NCBI GenBank assembly: GCA_001603075.1
Contig: LVBB01000080.1
Location: 113,289 to 154,855, forward strand
Reading direction: 5' to 3'
Origin: Phycisphaerales bacterium Planc_01
GTDB taxonomy: Bacteria > Planctomycetota > Phycisphaerae > Sedimentisphaerales > Anaerobacaceae
DNA length: 41,567 nt
Position numbers and translations under genes: made by a program. Positions 27,279 through 35,841 of the stretch are shown piece after piece; positions within the stretch are counted from its first letter, which is position 1; each line of letters opens with the position of its first letter. Below the pieces are notes generated by a model. That model was not told the origin of the DNA and did no database searches. It saw only the letters and a program-made list of their open reading frames with translations.

Positions 27279-27318
27279 TGGGCGGTCTTCGCGAGGGTCG
27301 TTGGTCCGCCAGCGGTGT

Positions 27319-28932
27319 TCACACGCCGAAGATCAGGTCGAGCTTGCCGTGTTCGGGTGTCGGCAGGGGGGCTCGGCAATGGACGCAATCGGTCCGGCTC
27401 AGGCCGCGGCGTTTGCCGCAGGCCGGACAGGCCATCGTCGGCGTGTGGTTCAGCGCCCAGTAGACCAGAAAGCCCGCCAAGTTCAGCAGCGCGACGAACA
27501 CCAGCCAGAAGGCCAGCCGGTCCCACGACGCACGCCGGGGACGCCCGTGCCAGAATGTCAGCGCCAGCATCGCCGCCGTGACCAGCCAGCTCCAGACGCT
27601 GTAGTGCGGCCGCATCTCCTCGACTACCTGGATCAACTCGCGCACGAAGTCGTACTGCGCCAAGTTCTGCCAGAAACCCGCCGGGAAGGGCAGCCAGAGA
27701 AGGTCGGCCAGAGGCGGCGAGAACGCGGTCACAAACCGTTTCACGTTGGACCGAGACTCCACGTATCGGATGGCGCCCGGATCGCCGGGCAAGGTCCAGC
27801 TATAGCGATTCACCAGATTGAGACCGCCTGTCTCGTCAACGCGATACAATTCGACCGATTGATTCTTGGGTGTCCGGCGAAATCCGGTCCACCAGTCTGG
27901 ATTCCCACGTGCCGCCGGCGCCGGATACTCCAGCCACGTGCGGCGCAGGAAGACGCTCTCCTTCGTGGCCGCGAATTCACAGTGGTTGACATACCATTGC
28001 TGCCATTCCGGCGGCGTGGCGATCGTGATGGTCTGGTCGGGATCCTTCAGGATCAGATGGTGTACCTCGTCGCTCGTCCGGCAGTGCAGCAACGGACGAG
28101 TTCGCACCATCGTTTCGCTGTCTGCCTGTCGGAAACGATAGCTTGGGTTCATGGCCACGTATTCGATTGTGCCTTGAGGGTTTTCGGGAATCCGCTCGGC
28201 CTGCCGCGAGGCGAAGTTGATCTCGTAAATGTACCGCTCGGTCTGCCACAGGACTGTCGGGCTGTGGGAATCCCGCGGCCACCAAACCTGGCAGCTCTGG
28301 AAGCGACCGAAGGGCCGGACATCCGCTCTGGAGTCGGTCAACCCGGCGGCGCTCAGATAGCCCACGCGGCCGCCCTCCAGGCTGTAGCCGACGAAACAAT
28401 CGTCCCACGGAACATACCGCCATTGTTCCCGAAGCTGTTCCTGGGTTGCGACGGGAATCTCGAGAATGCGTGGCTCGGCGAGCTGCTGGAGGTTTCTCAT
28501 GCGTTCGTGTGTAAGACTATCACGCCGGGTATCCTGGGCCCATGAAAGGTAGTCATAGGGTTGTTCCTTGGCCGGGCCATCCCAGAGCAACCTGTCGTTA
28601 ACGTCGTAGACCTGTTCCTGGCCCGCTGGCGCATCGAATGGATACGGTCCGCGTAGCGCTTGCCATCGATTCTCACCGATCTGCGTCACGAGGTGCAGTG
28701 TCCCATCCGGAAGAAACTCCTTCTTTGCACCTGTGATCCTCTGTGTTCTGGCCTGCTCGGGATTCAGCTCCTGCTTCGGCTCCTTGGATGGCGCCGGGGT
28801 CGCCGTCCAGAAAACGTACGTCAATTCGAACGTGATGGCCTGCGCGAAGGCCACGAGCAGCAGGACCAGCAGTGTCGCCATGAAGACTCCGGCCGCTCGT
28901 GCGATGTAGTGGATAGGGTGTTTCGCGTCCAT
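27319..28932 (-). CDS. Membrane protein with C-terminal zinc ribbon, encoded with an ABC transporter
   Basis: I do not recognise the family of this 537-residue protein. Membrane segments are at about 13-34, 442-459 and 472-495; the large middle part (about 40-435) should be outside. The C-terminal tail has CPACGKRRGLSRTDCVHCRA (from about residue 502), two CXXC pairs forming a likely cytoplasmic zinc ribbon. The start has AGGAGG 11 bases upstream. The gene follows the permease gene by 19 bases and is last in the GntR-ATPase-permease unit, so it is probably part of, or regulated with, the transporter. The middle contains propeller-like phrases but I cannot assign a fold with confidence. Confidence 0.87.
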   Translation of the reverse strand: MDAKHPIHYIARAAGVFMATLLVLLLVAFAQAITFELTYVFWTATPAPSKEPKQELNPEQARTQRITGAKKEFLPDGTLHLVTQIGENRWQALRGPYPFDAPAGQEQVYDVNDRLLWDGPAKEQPYDYLSWAQDTRRDSLTHERMRNLQQLAEPRILEIPVATQEQLREQWRYVPWDDCFVGYSLEGGRVGYLSAAGLTDSRADVRPFGRFQSCQVWWPRDSHSPTVLWQTERYIYEINFASRQAERIPENPQGTIEYVAMNPSYRFRQADSETMVRTRPLLHCRTSDEVHHLILKDPDQTITIATPPEWQQWYVNHCEFAATKESVFLRRTWLEYPAPAARGNPDWWTGFRRTPKNQSVELYRVDETGGLNLVNRYSWTLPGDPGAIRYVESRSNVKRFVTAFSPPLADLLWLPFPAGFWQNLAQYDFVRELIQVVEEMRPHYSVWSWLVTAAMLALTFWHGRPRRASWDRLAFWLVFVALLNLAGFLVYWALNHTPTMACPACGKRRGLSRTDCVHCRAPLPTPEHGKLDLIFGV

Positions 28933-28951
28933 AAGCCCGACTTCCTCCTGT

Positions 28952-29659
28952 CTAAAACTCCCGGCTCAGAAAAGCCGCAACGGTCTGCACGAACAGGATC
29001 GCGATGGCCAGCACCGCCAGTGCGAAGACCCAGCCCAGATGCCACTGCACAAGGATCAAAAAGGCCGCCAGTGCCGCGAAGACCAGGCCGAAGATGCGAG
29101 TGGTGTACCAGCGGGCGGTGCTCAAGGCCGACAGCGCTGTGCCCAGATAGGCCACCAGACCGATGACGATGTAGATCCAGCCGACGACCAGTATTTGGAC
29201 GGGTTCCGGAATCGGAAGAAGACCCGGCCGGCAGGCGTACCAGTACAGGCCCGTCCAGACCAGGCCCAGCGAGACGAGAAGGCCGAGGATCGCCGCCGCC
29301 AGCTTGGCGCCGAGGATGCTCATTCGCGACGTCGAGCGGTGCAGTAGAAACGACCATGTCCGCGCGAAGAGGGGAACCCAGAAATGACATATGCCCAGGA
29401 CCAGACCCAGACCCGGCGCGATGAACGCCAGCCACATGGCCACCCACGCAAGGTGCGGTGAACGCACCAGATCATAGGTGTTTACGACCTCGCCGGGTCC
29501 CAGACCCTGATGGGCCGACCAGTGCTGGTACCGCATACGGGCGAAGCGCGCTTCGGAGTGCACCGTCAGCAACCCGACGCCCAGCAGGAGCAGTCCCGCC
29601 AGCAGCAGCCAGGGCAATGACTCGCGAAGCTCTTTTCGTAACAACGCCAGGAATCTCAT
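28952..29659 (-). CDS. ABC-2-type transporter permease
   Basis: A 235-residue integral membrane protein with about six hydrophobic segments (for example LPWLLLAGLLLLGVGLLTV, AWVAMWLAFIAPGLGLVLGI, AKLAAAILGLLVSLGLVW). The N-terminus RFLALLRKELRESLPWLL is typical of ABC-2 permeases. The start codon lies one base after the stop of the ATPase gene, so the two are coupled and form the transporter. The substrate cannot be deduced; related YtrA-controlled exporters handle antimicrobial or envelope stress (family knowledge, not shown here). Confidence 0.88.
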   Translation of the reverse strand: MRFLALLRKELRESLPWLLLAGLLLLGVGLLTVHSEARFARMRYQHWSAHQGLGPGEVVNTYDLVRSPHLAWVAMWLAFIAPGLGLVLGICHFWVPLFARTWSFLLHRSTSRMSILGAKLAAAILGLLVSLGLVWTGLYWYACRPGLLPIPEPVQILVVGWIYIVIGLVAYLGTALSALSTARWYTTRIFGLVFAALAAFLILVQWHLGWVFALAVLAIAILFVQTVAAFLSREF

Positions 29660-29660
29660 G

Positions 29661-30584
29661 CTAAGCCTTCTCCCACTGGAACAGCCGCCAGCGATGAGGC
29701 GGGGCGGTGAACTCGATGAACTGATCTTCGAGGTTCATCTCGACGAAATCAAAACGCTCGGCGCCGGCCTGCCGGGCCCAGTCGGCGACCTCCGCATCGC
29801 CGACGCCCACCAGCGTCAGTTCGAGCTGCCGCTCGCTGCGACGGAAGTGGAGCAGGCCGGCAAGCTCTACGTCGGCCGGCGCCGAGTTGTCGAAATGCAA
29901 TACGACCTTGCGGACCGAGGTCCGGAACTGTTCGAGCGGGCAGTCGGCCCGCAGCACGCCCCTGTCGATCACGACGATCCGGTCGGCGACGCGTTCGACG
30001 TCCGCGAGGATGTGACTGGAGAACAGCACCGTCCGCCCCTGGCGCGTGATCAGCTCGATCATCCCTTCGAGGAACTGCCGCCGGATAGCGGCGTCCAGCC
30101 CGAGCGTCGGATCGTCCATCACCAGCAGTTCCGGATTCGGCGCCAACGCCAACGCCAGCGAGACTTGGGCCCGCTGGCCGTTGGAGAGGTGCTTGATCTT
30201 CTGTCGCTTGGAAAGCTCGAAGTACTCGATCATCTCTGCGAAGAGCCGGCTGTCCCATTGCCTGGGGAAGAAGGCCCTCTGGAATTCCTCCAGTCGTCCG
30301 ATGGTCATCCAGCGCAACAGCCGATGGCCTTCGGTGACATAGCCGATGCGCTGGCGGATCGCCGGCGTCAGCGCGGTGGAATCGCAGCCCAGCAGGGTTG
30401 CCGATCCGGCGGTGGGTGTGAGCAATCCCAGCATCAGCTTGATCGCGGTGGTTTTGCCGGCGCCGTTGCGGCCGAGAAAGCCGCAGATGCACCCGCGCGG
30501 GACCCGCAAATCCAGATGGTCCAGCGCGGGCTTGGCGCCGTAGTACTTCGTCAGACCCTTCGTCTCCAGCACAATCTCAGCCAT
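29661..30584 (-). CDS. ABC transporter ATP-binding protein
   Basis: The 307-residue ATPase has Walker A GRNGAGKTT at 38-46, the signature LSNGQRAQVSLALAL, Walker B ELLVMDDPTLGLDA and the switch His in LFSSHIL. The signature LSNGQ deviates from LSGGQ but is seen in this subfamily. The C-terminal 80 residues are the accessory region found in CcmA/YtrB-type exporters. The ATG at 30584 overlaps the stop of the GntR gene by 8 bases; an open frame to 30617 would overlap further and is rejected. It pairs with the permease at 28952-29659. Confidence 0.95.
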   Translation of the reverse strand: MAEIVLETKGLTKYYGAKPALDHLDLRVPRGCICGFLGRNGAGKTTAIKLMLGLLTPTAGSATLLGCDSTALTPAIRQRIGYVTEGHRLLRWMTIGRLEEFQRAFFPRQWDSRLFAEMIEYFELSKRQKIKHLSNGQRAQVSLALALAPNPELLVMDDPTLGLDAAIRRQFLEGMIELITRQGRTVLFSSHILADVERVADRIVVIDRGVLRADCPLEQFRTSVRKVVLHFDNSAPADVELAGLLHFRRSERQLELTLVGVGDAEVADWARQAGAERFDFVEMNLEDQFIEFTAPPHRWRLFQWEKA

Positions 30585-30993
30585 TCTCCGCCTCGCCCTT
30601 ATCCAGTCTGTCCGCAAATTTCTCCATGCGTTTTTCGAAGAGCGCCACCAGCGCGTCGCGATCGAGCCCGAGGTTGACTGCCCGGCTGATGAGCGTGTCC
30701 ATTCGTTCGGCGAGGGCGTTGATCTGGGCGGCGTCCGCGTGACGCAACGCTGGGTCGCTGACGAACGTACCCGAGCCGGTCTTCGTCGTGACCAGGCCCG
30801 ACTGCTCCAGCAGCGTGTAGGCCCGCGCCACGGTGTTGGGGTTGATTACCAGTTCGGCCGCCAGGGCCCGCACCGCCGGGAGCTTGTCGCCGGTCCGCAA
30901 CTCGCCCCGCGCGATCGCGCCGCTGATCTGCTCGATCAGTTGCTGGTAGATGGGCGTCTCAGAACCGCTGGATATTTGCATCCAAAGTGCCAT
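30577..30993 (-). CDS. GntR-family regulator, YtrA subfamily
   Basis: The 138-residue product has the winged helix of GntR regulators (PIYQQLIEQISGAIARGELR, then RALAAELVINPNTVARAYTL and GSGTFVSD) and a short helical C-terminus, the size and form of the YtrA subfamily that controls adjacent ABC exporters. The start is taken as ATG 30993; no clear ribosome binding site is seen there, and 30981 (ATG) or 31008 (TTG) are possible. A perfect inverted repeat overlaps its promoter, so it probably represses its own operon and releases on a ligand. The next three genes are overlapped or close-spaced. Confidence 0.92.
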   Translation of the reverse strand: MALWMQISSGSETPIYQQLIEQISGAIARGELRTGDKLPAVRALAAELVINPNTVARAYTLLEQSGLVTTKTGSGTFVSDPALRHADAAQINALAERMDTLISRAVNLGLDRDALVALFEKRMEKFADRLDKGEAENG

Positions 30994-31022
30994 AGCGACC
31001 GTTCGCAACTTATCCGCACGAC

Positions 31023-31049
31023 AAATGTACTAATATCAGTAGTACATTT
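31023..31049. promoter_or_regulatory. GntR/YtrA-type operator, perfect inverted repeat
   Basis: AAATGTACTA (31023-31032) is the exact reverse complement of TAGTACATTT (31040-31049), with a 7-base spacer. It lies 30 bases upstream of the GntR gene start and overlaps the -10 of the promoter at 31046-31074, a layout that suits autorepression. Confidence 0.75.
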
Positions 31050-31074
31050 TGTATTATCTGTTCGCGCACTTCAA
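31046..31074 (-). promoter_or_regulatory. Candidate promoter of the GntR-ABC operon
   Basis: On the minus strand TTGAAG (31069-31074) and CAAAAT (31046-31051) are spaced by 17 bases. Each box matches four of six consensus positions. The -10 overlaps the inverted-repeat operator. Confidence 0.45.
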
Positions 31075-31113
31075 GCCCTTTTTTGCAGAATGAGTGATTT
31101 TTCTTTGCGGGCG

Positions 31114-31140
31114 GCCCCTCCCGGTTTAGCCGGGAGGGGC
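31114..31140 (-). terminator. Strong hairpin downstream of the serpin gene
   Basis: GCCCCTCCCGG (31114-31124) and CCGGGAGGGGC (31130-31140) form a perfect 11-base stem with loop TTTAG, 37 bases after the serpin stop. A clear U-tract does not follow, so it may be a weak intrinsic terminator or an mRNA-stabilising stem. Confidence 0.55.
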
Positions 31141-31176
31141 GCAAGGTGTTTGCAGGAAAGACGTTAAGATGCGTGG

Positions 31177-32451
31177 TCAGTCTTGCGGCCGGGGGTCCGA
31201 GACGCGGCCGAGAAAGAGGATGCTGCCGGAGGTGTTGTCGCGGATCATGAAGAGGAACGGGTGATCGGCCTGGAAAACGGGCGTTCGATCCGGCATGGCC
31301 GAGGTCAGTCTCATCACCACGCCCGTCGCGGCGGCCGCTTCGGTGCCTTCCTCGTTGACGTCGACGTAGGCTTGGTGAATCACCGCCGAGATGAACAGGT
31401 CGCGCCGGCCCGTCATGCCCGAGAAGTCGGCGGCGCCGCCGAACGCCTGCCCCATGCCCATCGAGCGCAACACGCTTTCCAGACTGAACTTACTGGTCAT
31501 CTTGAACTTGGGGATCGAGACGATCACCTCCCGCTCGCGGAGGTCGTCCAGCCATCTCGCGATGTTCTCGGCGGTCAACTGCTGTTCGAGCCGCCCGATT
31601 CCGTCGGCTGCCTTCGGCAGCAGGATGACCATCGACAGCTCATCGCCAACGTACGGCAGTTGCAGCACTTGTAGATTGTCGGCCTCGGCATAGCCAAACC
31701 GGGCCTTCTGATTCATCATGGGGACCTGAACCTTGCTTGCGTCCAGCAGGGTGAAGGGGGCGTCCTGCGTCCGGTCCTCGTCGAACTGGCGGGCCCAGTT
31801 GCCTTTGAAGTAGATCGCGTTGGTGAGCACCAGCCGGGTCATCGGCCCGATGGCGCCCTGGCTGATGAGGTCCTTGATCTTGCCGTTAGTCTGCTCTTCG
31901 ACCCACGTGTTGATGGTCCGGCGGGCCTTTTCGGCAGAGGCGACGAAATCGACGTTGCGGATGCGCCCGCCATACTCGGCCTCGACGAGCCTGGCGAACG
32001 CGTCGAGGAAGGCGAAGTCCTTCTGGCCCCACAGCGCATTGGCGACCCGCAACTCATAGGCGTCCGTGCCGCCCCGCGCGTTGAGATCGTGAATGATCCG
32101 CCCGAACGCGCCGGCGAACTCCTCGGCCGTCATCGGCTTGCCGGCTACGCCCAGCTTCGCCAAGACCTGGGGCGACGTCGGGTACCACATCGCCTCGGCC
32201 ATTTGCCGCTCGGTCTCGCCCCGCGCCCCGGCGTAGGTCATCCCCAATGCCGTCGAGACACTGTAAGGCGAGAAGAACAGGTTGCCGTCGCCGGTCCGCA
32301 ACTTCTCGTAGAGGGCCAGAGCGAGCTGAGTGTTCCCATCGACCACCGCTTGGTGGGCGGCAGCCGCGATCTCGGCCTTCTCGTCGGCCGAGCCGTTGGC
32401 GGTGCAGCCGAGAACCATCATTCCGATCACTGCCGTGCTGAGCGTCTTCAT
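31177..32451 (-). CDS. Serpin-family protease inhibitor, lipoprotein
   Basis: The 424-residue product has the full serpin fold: FFSPYSVSTALGMTYAGARG near the start, LVLTNAIYFKGNWARQFDED in the middle, and the end HPFLFMIRDNTSGSILFLGR. The hinge EEGTEAAAATG (367-377) is the small-residue, Ala-rich form needed for an inhibitory serpin; counting from Glu367 as P17 puts P1-P1' at Thr383-Ser384. The N-terminus MKTLSTAVIGMMVLGCTANG has a lipobox with Cys16, so it is likely anchored on the envelope facing outward. The ATG at 32451 has GGAAGGA 7 bases upstream. Serpins trap serine or some cysteine proteases; the target is unknown. It stands alone, between a GntR-controlled operon and a divergent acetyltransferase. 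Confidence 0.96.
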   Translation of the reverse strand: MKTLSTAVIGMMVLGCTANGSADEKAEIAAAAHQAVVDGNTQLALALYEKLRTGDGNLFFSPYSVSTALGMTYAGARGETERQMAEAMWYPTSPQVLAKLGVAGKPMTAEEFAGAFGRIIHDLNARGGTDAYELRVANALWGQKDFAFLDAFARLVEAEYGGRIRNVDFVASAEKARRTINTWVEEQTNGKIKDLISQGAIGPMTRLVLTNAIYFKGNWARQFDEDRTQDAPFTLLDASKVQVPMMNQKARFGYAEADNLQVLQLPYVGDELSMVILLPKAADGIGRLEQQLTAENIARWLDDLREREVIVSIPKFKMTSKFSLESVLRSMGMGQAFGGAADFSGMTGRRDLFISAVIHQAYVDVNEEGTEAAAATGVVMRLTSAMPDRTPVFQADHPFLFMIRDNTSGSILFLGRVSDPRPQD

Positions 32452-32607
32452 CGGTCTATCCTTCCAAGAAAGAACTCTTTCCACTCGCTGTGACGGTCAT
32501 TCTACCGTTCCGGTTGACACGTGTCCGTCAAGAATTGTCCGAATCGCTTGAGCGGGGCGGAGAACGCCGCTAAGATGCCGGTCCTGGGAAAGTCAGAAAG
32601 GGCAGAC

Positions 32608-33090
32608 GTGATTCGCACCACCCATCTTGAGATCACCGGCGAGGATCAGTGGGTCCGCAGGAACCGCTGCGACATCGGCTTCGAAGTCCGCGAGTGCGTG
32701 GTCAAGCAGCCGCGTTTCAATCGGTTCCTGTACGAGTACATCGGGCAAGACTGGAAGTGGATCGCCCGTCTCGCCTGGTCGGATGATCGCTGGCGCGAAT
32801 ATGCGGCCGCCGACAACCTGCGAACGTTCGTCGCCTATCGCGAGGGTTCGCTCGTCGGCTACTACGAATTGCAGCAGCAGGGCGAGAGCGTCGAGATCCG
32901 CATCTTCGGCCTGACTCCAGAATTCCTCGGCCAGGGCCACGGTGGAGCCTTGCTCGATCATGCCGTCGAGAGCGCCTTCGCCTGGGGCGCCCGCCGCGTC
33001 TGGGTCCACACCTGTACCAACGACCACCCCCGCGCCCTCGACAACTACCTTAAGAGCGGCTTCGCAGTCTTCAAGATCGAAGAGAAATAG
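32608..33090 (+). CDS. GNAT-family N-acetyltransferase
   Basis: The product (160 residues from GTG 32608) carries the acetyl-CoA-binding segment FGLTPEFLGQGHGGALLDHA, with the Q-x-x-G-x-A motif, and the end HTCTNDHPRALDNYLKSGFA typical of GNAT proteins. A GTG start is chosen because the protein then begins IRTTHLEI, which is where members of this group usually begin, and AAAGGG lies upstream. An ATG at 32575 is a possible longer start. The substrate is unknown. It is divergent from the serpin and 136 bases before the HAD fusion gene on the same strand. Confidence 0.88.
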   Translation: MIRTTHLEITGEDQWVRRNRCDIGFEVRECVVKQPRFNRFLYEYIGQDWKWIARLAWSDDRWREYAAADNLRTFVAYREGSLVGYYELQQQGESVEIRIFGLTPEFLGQGHGGALLDHAVESAFAWGARRVWVHTCTNDHPRALDNYLKSGFAVFKIEEK

Positions 33091-33226
33091 CCCCGCCCCC
33101 GCGTCGCCAAGCAGGAGAGAACTGTTCTTGAATGTGCCGGTTTCAGCGGCTATAAGGTGGCGTTCCCGTGTCCGGCCGGTGCCGGGCGGTGTGCAGGTGA
33201 TTTGTCGGTGTTCTGAGGTGGCTTCC

Positions 33227-35266
33227 TTGACGCAGTGCAGCACAAACACGGATCTGATCGTAACGGATCTTGGCGGCACGATGGTCCGGACGGACGACGC
33301 GATCCTCGCGGCGGTCCGGCAGGCGGCGACCGAACTTGGCATTCCCGACGGACATCCCGACCCGGTCTATGGCGTCTTCGGCACGAGCATCTGGCAGTAC
33401 ATTCACGCCTGGCTGCCCGACGGGCACAAGGACCGCACCGACGCCTGTCACGAGCGGTTCTGGGAGCTGTTTCCCCACGCGGTGCTCGACCAGATCGGGG
33501 CGTTCGACGGGGTCGAGGAGGCCCTTGTCGAGCTGAAGCGGCGGGGCCTTCGAGTCGCAGTGCTCAGCGGCCTGAAGATCGAGTCGATCGAGCGGATCGT
33601 TGCGACATTTCGATTTCAGGACTGGGACGCCGTGCGTTCTTCGATGCCGCTGAAGACCGCCGCCGACTCGCGCGCCGAGGGGATCAAACGCCTGGTCGAG
33701 GAATTCGGCGTCGCGCCGCAACGCACGATCTATATCGGCGACACCGACCACGACGTCCGCCAGGCCCGCCAGGCCGGCGTGCGTGCCGCCGTCGTCAAAA
33801 CCGGCGGTCAGGCCCGCAAGCATCTGCACAAGATCGAGGCCGAACAACCCGACCATCTCCTCGCCTCCTGGCCCGACCTCCTGAATGTCGTTGCCGCCTG
33901 CGTCGTCATTGTCGGGTGCCTGATGGGTCTGGCCGGATGTGCGTCGTCGGCGGGCCGCCAGGCGCGGAAGTACCTTGTGGCTCCGACTGTTCTGCCGGGC
34001 GTTGAGGCGGAAATGCAGACGGCCGGGTTCTGGATCGGCCGGCTGGCTGAGCCCGACCGCGTCATTCTCTCTGAGGATGAGATCGACGAATTGAACGACG
34101 ATATACGGACCCGCCTGCAACTGACGAAAGACATCGCCAAATTCCCACGGGAATTCGACGGGCCGGAGTTGCGTGCGATCCTGCAGTGCGAATTGGACAG
34201 CTTTCGGGCCAGGACCTTGTATGGTGCCGACGGCCGCAAGGTGGGTGAGTCGTTTTACACATCCGTGGAAGAGAGCATGCGGCTTGCCTCGATTGACGCC
34301 CGGATTCACGTGCGGTTCGCTCTGGTGGTCTGCAATGCCGACCAGAGGTTGCTGCCGACCGCCGAGGGCCTGTACGCCGAGGCGGGGGACGTCGATTTCG
34401 ACGAAGCGCAGAACAGCGCCCTGGATATCGGCACGCCCGTGGCGATCCTGCACGCGAGCGCCGACGGGCGGTGGCTCTATGCGCTGGGACCGTCCAGCGA
34501 CGGGTGGATCGAAGGGCAGAAGCTGGCGTTGTGCTCGCAGGAGCAGTTGCGGGACATGATGAACCGGCCGTTCATAACGGTCGTCCGTGCCAAGGGCGAT
34601 GTCTGTCTGGATGCGAAGCTGACCCAGCATTATGGCTTTGTCCGCATGGGATCGAAGCTCCCTCTGGCGGAGGATTCCGACGGCGATTTCGTGGCTGTGC
34701 TGTTGCCCACGCGGCGGGAGGAGGGGACTGTGCAGGTGCAAACGGGTTATCTCAAACGTCGGGAGACAGTTGCGGGGAATCTCTCGTACACACCCCGGCA
34801 CATCATCGAGCAGGCGTTCGAGATGCTCGACACGCCGTATGGCTGGGGCGGGGCCAATGGTCAGCAGGATTGTTCGCAGTTCGTGCAGGAGGTGTTCGCC
34901 ACGGTGGGCATCCAAATGCCCCGGAACTCCTCCGACCAGGCCCGGGTGGGCCGGATGCAGAAGTGTTTCGAGCCGGACGACTCCGACGAGGACAAGCTGG
35001 AAGCGGTGCTGACGCACGCGATCCCCGGCGTGACTGTTCTCCACACGAAAGGCCACGTCATGCTCTACGTGGGGGATGTGGCGGGCCGGCCCTACGCCAT
35101 CCACTGCGTCTGGGCCTATCGCGAGCCCGGCAGTGACGCCGACGTCATCCGCGTGATCAACCGCGTTGCCGTCACTGACCTGCACCTCGGCGAAGGCTCC
35201 CGCGTCGGATCGCTGTTGCGTAGACTCAAATCCATCCGGGAGATCGCGCCTGTCCCGCAGCAATAG
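33227..35266 (+). CDS. Fusion of a HAD-family phosphatase, a membrane or lipoprotein-signal segment, and an NlpC/P60 peptidase
   Basis: One uninterrupted frame of 679 residues (from TTG 33227, with GAGGTGG 5 bases upstream; GTG 33218 is the alternative). Residues 10-218 are a HAD hydrolase: nucleophile in VTDLGGTMVR (Asp14), motif II VLSG and motif IV YIGDTDHD, resembling phosphonatase-like enzymes. Residues 221-238 (VVAACVVIVGCLMGLAGC) look like the hydrophobic core and lipobox of a lipoprotein signal. The rest is a murein-peptidase-type protein: a stabilising/SH3-like region, then NlpC/P60 with Cys549 (QQDCSQFV), His610 (GHVMLYVG) and His626. No stop or separate start with a charged signal N-region is visible between the parts. 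Either a real fusion spanning the membrane, or two genes joined by loss of a stop or by a sequence error. Confidence 0.85.
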   Translation: MTQCSTNTDLIVTDLGGTMVRTDDAILAAVRQAATELGIPDGHPDPVYGVFGTSIWQYIHAWLPDGHKDRTDACHERFWELFPHAVLDQIGAFDGVEEALVELKRRGLRVAVLSGLKIESIERIVATFRFQDWDAVRSSMPLKTAADSRAEGIKRLVEEFGVAPQRTIYIGDTDHDVRQARQAGVRAAVVKTGGQARKHLHKIEAEQPDHLLASWPDLLNVVAACVVIVGCLMGLAGCASSAGRQARKYLVAPTVLPGVEAEMQTAGFWIGRLAEPDRVILSEDEIDELNDDIRTRLQLTKDIAKFPREFDGPELRAILQCELDSFRARTLYGADGRKVGESFYTSVEESMRLASIDARIHVRFALVVCNADQRLLPTAEGLYAEAGDVDFDEAQNSALDIGTPVAILHASADGRWLYALGPSSDGWIEGQKLALCSQEQLRDMMNRPFITVVRAKGDVCLDAKLTQHYGFVRMGSKLPLAEDSDGDFVAVLLPTRREEGTVQVQTGYLKRRETVAGNLSYTPRHIIEQAFEMLDTPYGWGGANGQQDCSQFVQEVFATVGIQMPRNSSDQARVGRMQKCFEPDDSDEDKLEAVLTHAIPGVTVLHTKGHVMLYVGDVAGRPYAIHCVWAYREPGSDADVIRVINRVAVTDLHLGEGSRVGSLLRRLKSIREIAPVPQQ

Positions 35267-35313
35267 ACCCGTCCCGGTGCATGTGGAGCGTTGCGATCTG
35301 ACCTGTCGTCGGC

Positions 35314-35841
35314 TCACAGCCTCTTCTTCTCGAACCAGGCGAAGAGGGCCAGGCAGATCGCCCAGAACAGGGCGATGACGAGCCAGGCGCTCAGGCCCAG
35401 CGTTTCGGGCAGGCCGATGGGACCAAAGTCTTTCCAGGCCAGGACGGTCCGCTTGAAGAAGGGGTAGAGTTCCGCATAGACGGCCGCGCCGACGAGCATC
35501 CCCACGATGGCGAAGACCGCATGCCAGCGGCCCTCGCCCAGCGCCCCGACGGAGGTGCCGGGACAGAAGCCCATGACCGCCCAGCCGGCGCCGAAAAGGA
35601 CGCCGCCGAGCCCTACCGCGCCGAGGTTCATCGGCTTGTGCTTGAACGCCAGAACGTCGAAGTGCGCCAGCAGGTGCAGACCAACCATGCCGACGAGGAT
35701 CGCTGCCAGCATGAACTTCAGGATCGTCATGTCCTTCAATCGCATCGCGGCCACCTGCTTGTCAAAACGCAGCACGCGACCCTTCTGGAGCAGGAATCCG
35801 AACGCGACGCCCGTGAGTAATCCGAGGATCTGTTCATTCAT
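35314..35841 (-). CDS. YeeE/YedE-family permease, second half-size component
   Basis: A 175-residue membrane protein with about four hydrophobic segments and the family signature GFCPGTSVGALGEGR (Cys93). YeeE/YedE proteins (TsuA type) carry thiosulfate or related sulfur compounds inward, and the conserved Cys is needed for transport in studied members. The start overlaps the stop of the upstream YeeE/YedE gene by 8 bases (ATGAATGA), so the two halves are coupled and probably form one transporter. It is last in the peroxide-defence gene run. Confidence 0.92.
   Translation of the reverse strand: MNEQILGLLTGVAFGFLLQKGRVLRFDKQVAAMRLKDMTILKFMLAAILVGMVGLHLLAHFDVLAFKHKPMNLGAVGLGGVLFGAGWAVMGFCPGTSVGALGEGRWHAVFAIVGMLVGAAVYAELYPFFKRTVLAWKDFGPIGLPETLGLSAWLVIALFWAICLALFAWFEKKRL

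Noticed and set aside
32942-33226. N-terminal extension of the HAD fusion into the acetyltransferase gene
   Set aside because: It would overlap the GNAT gene in another frame. The HAD domain begins only after 33227, where a good ribosome binding site is found.
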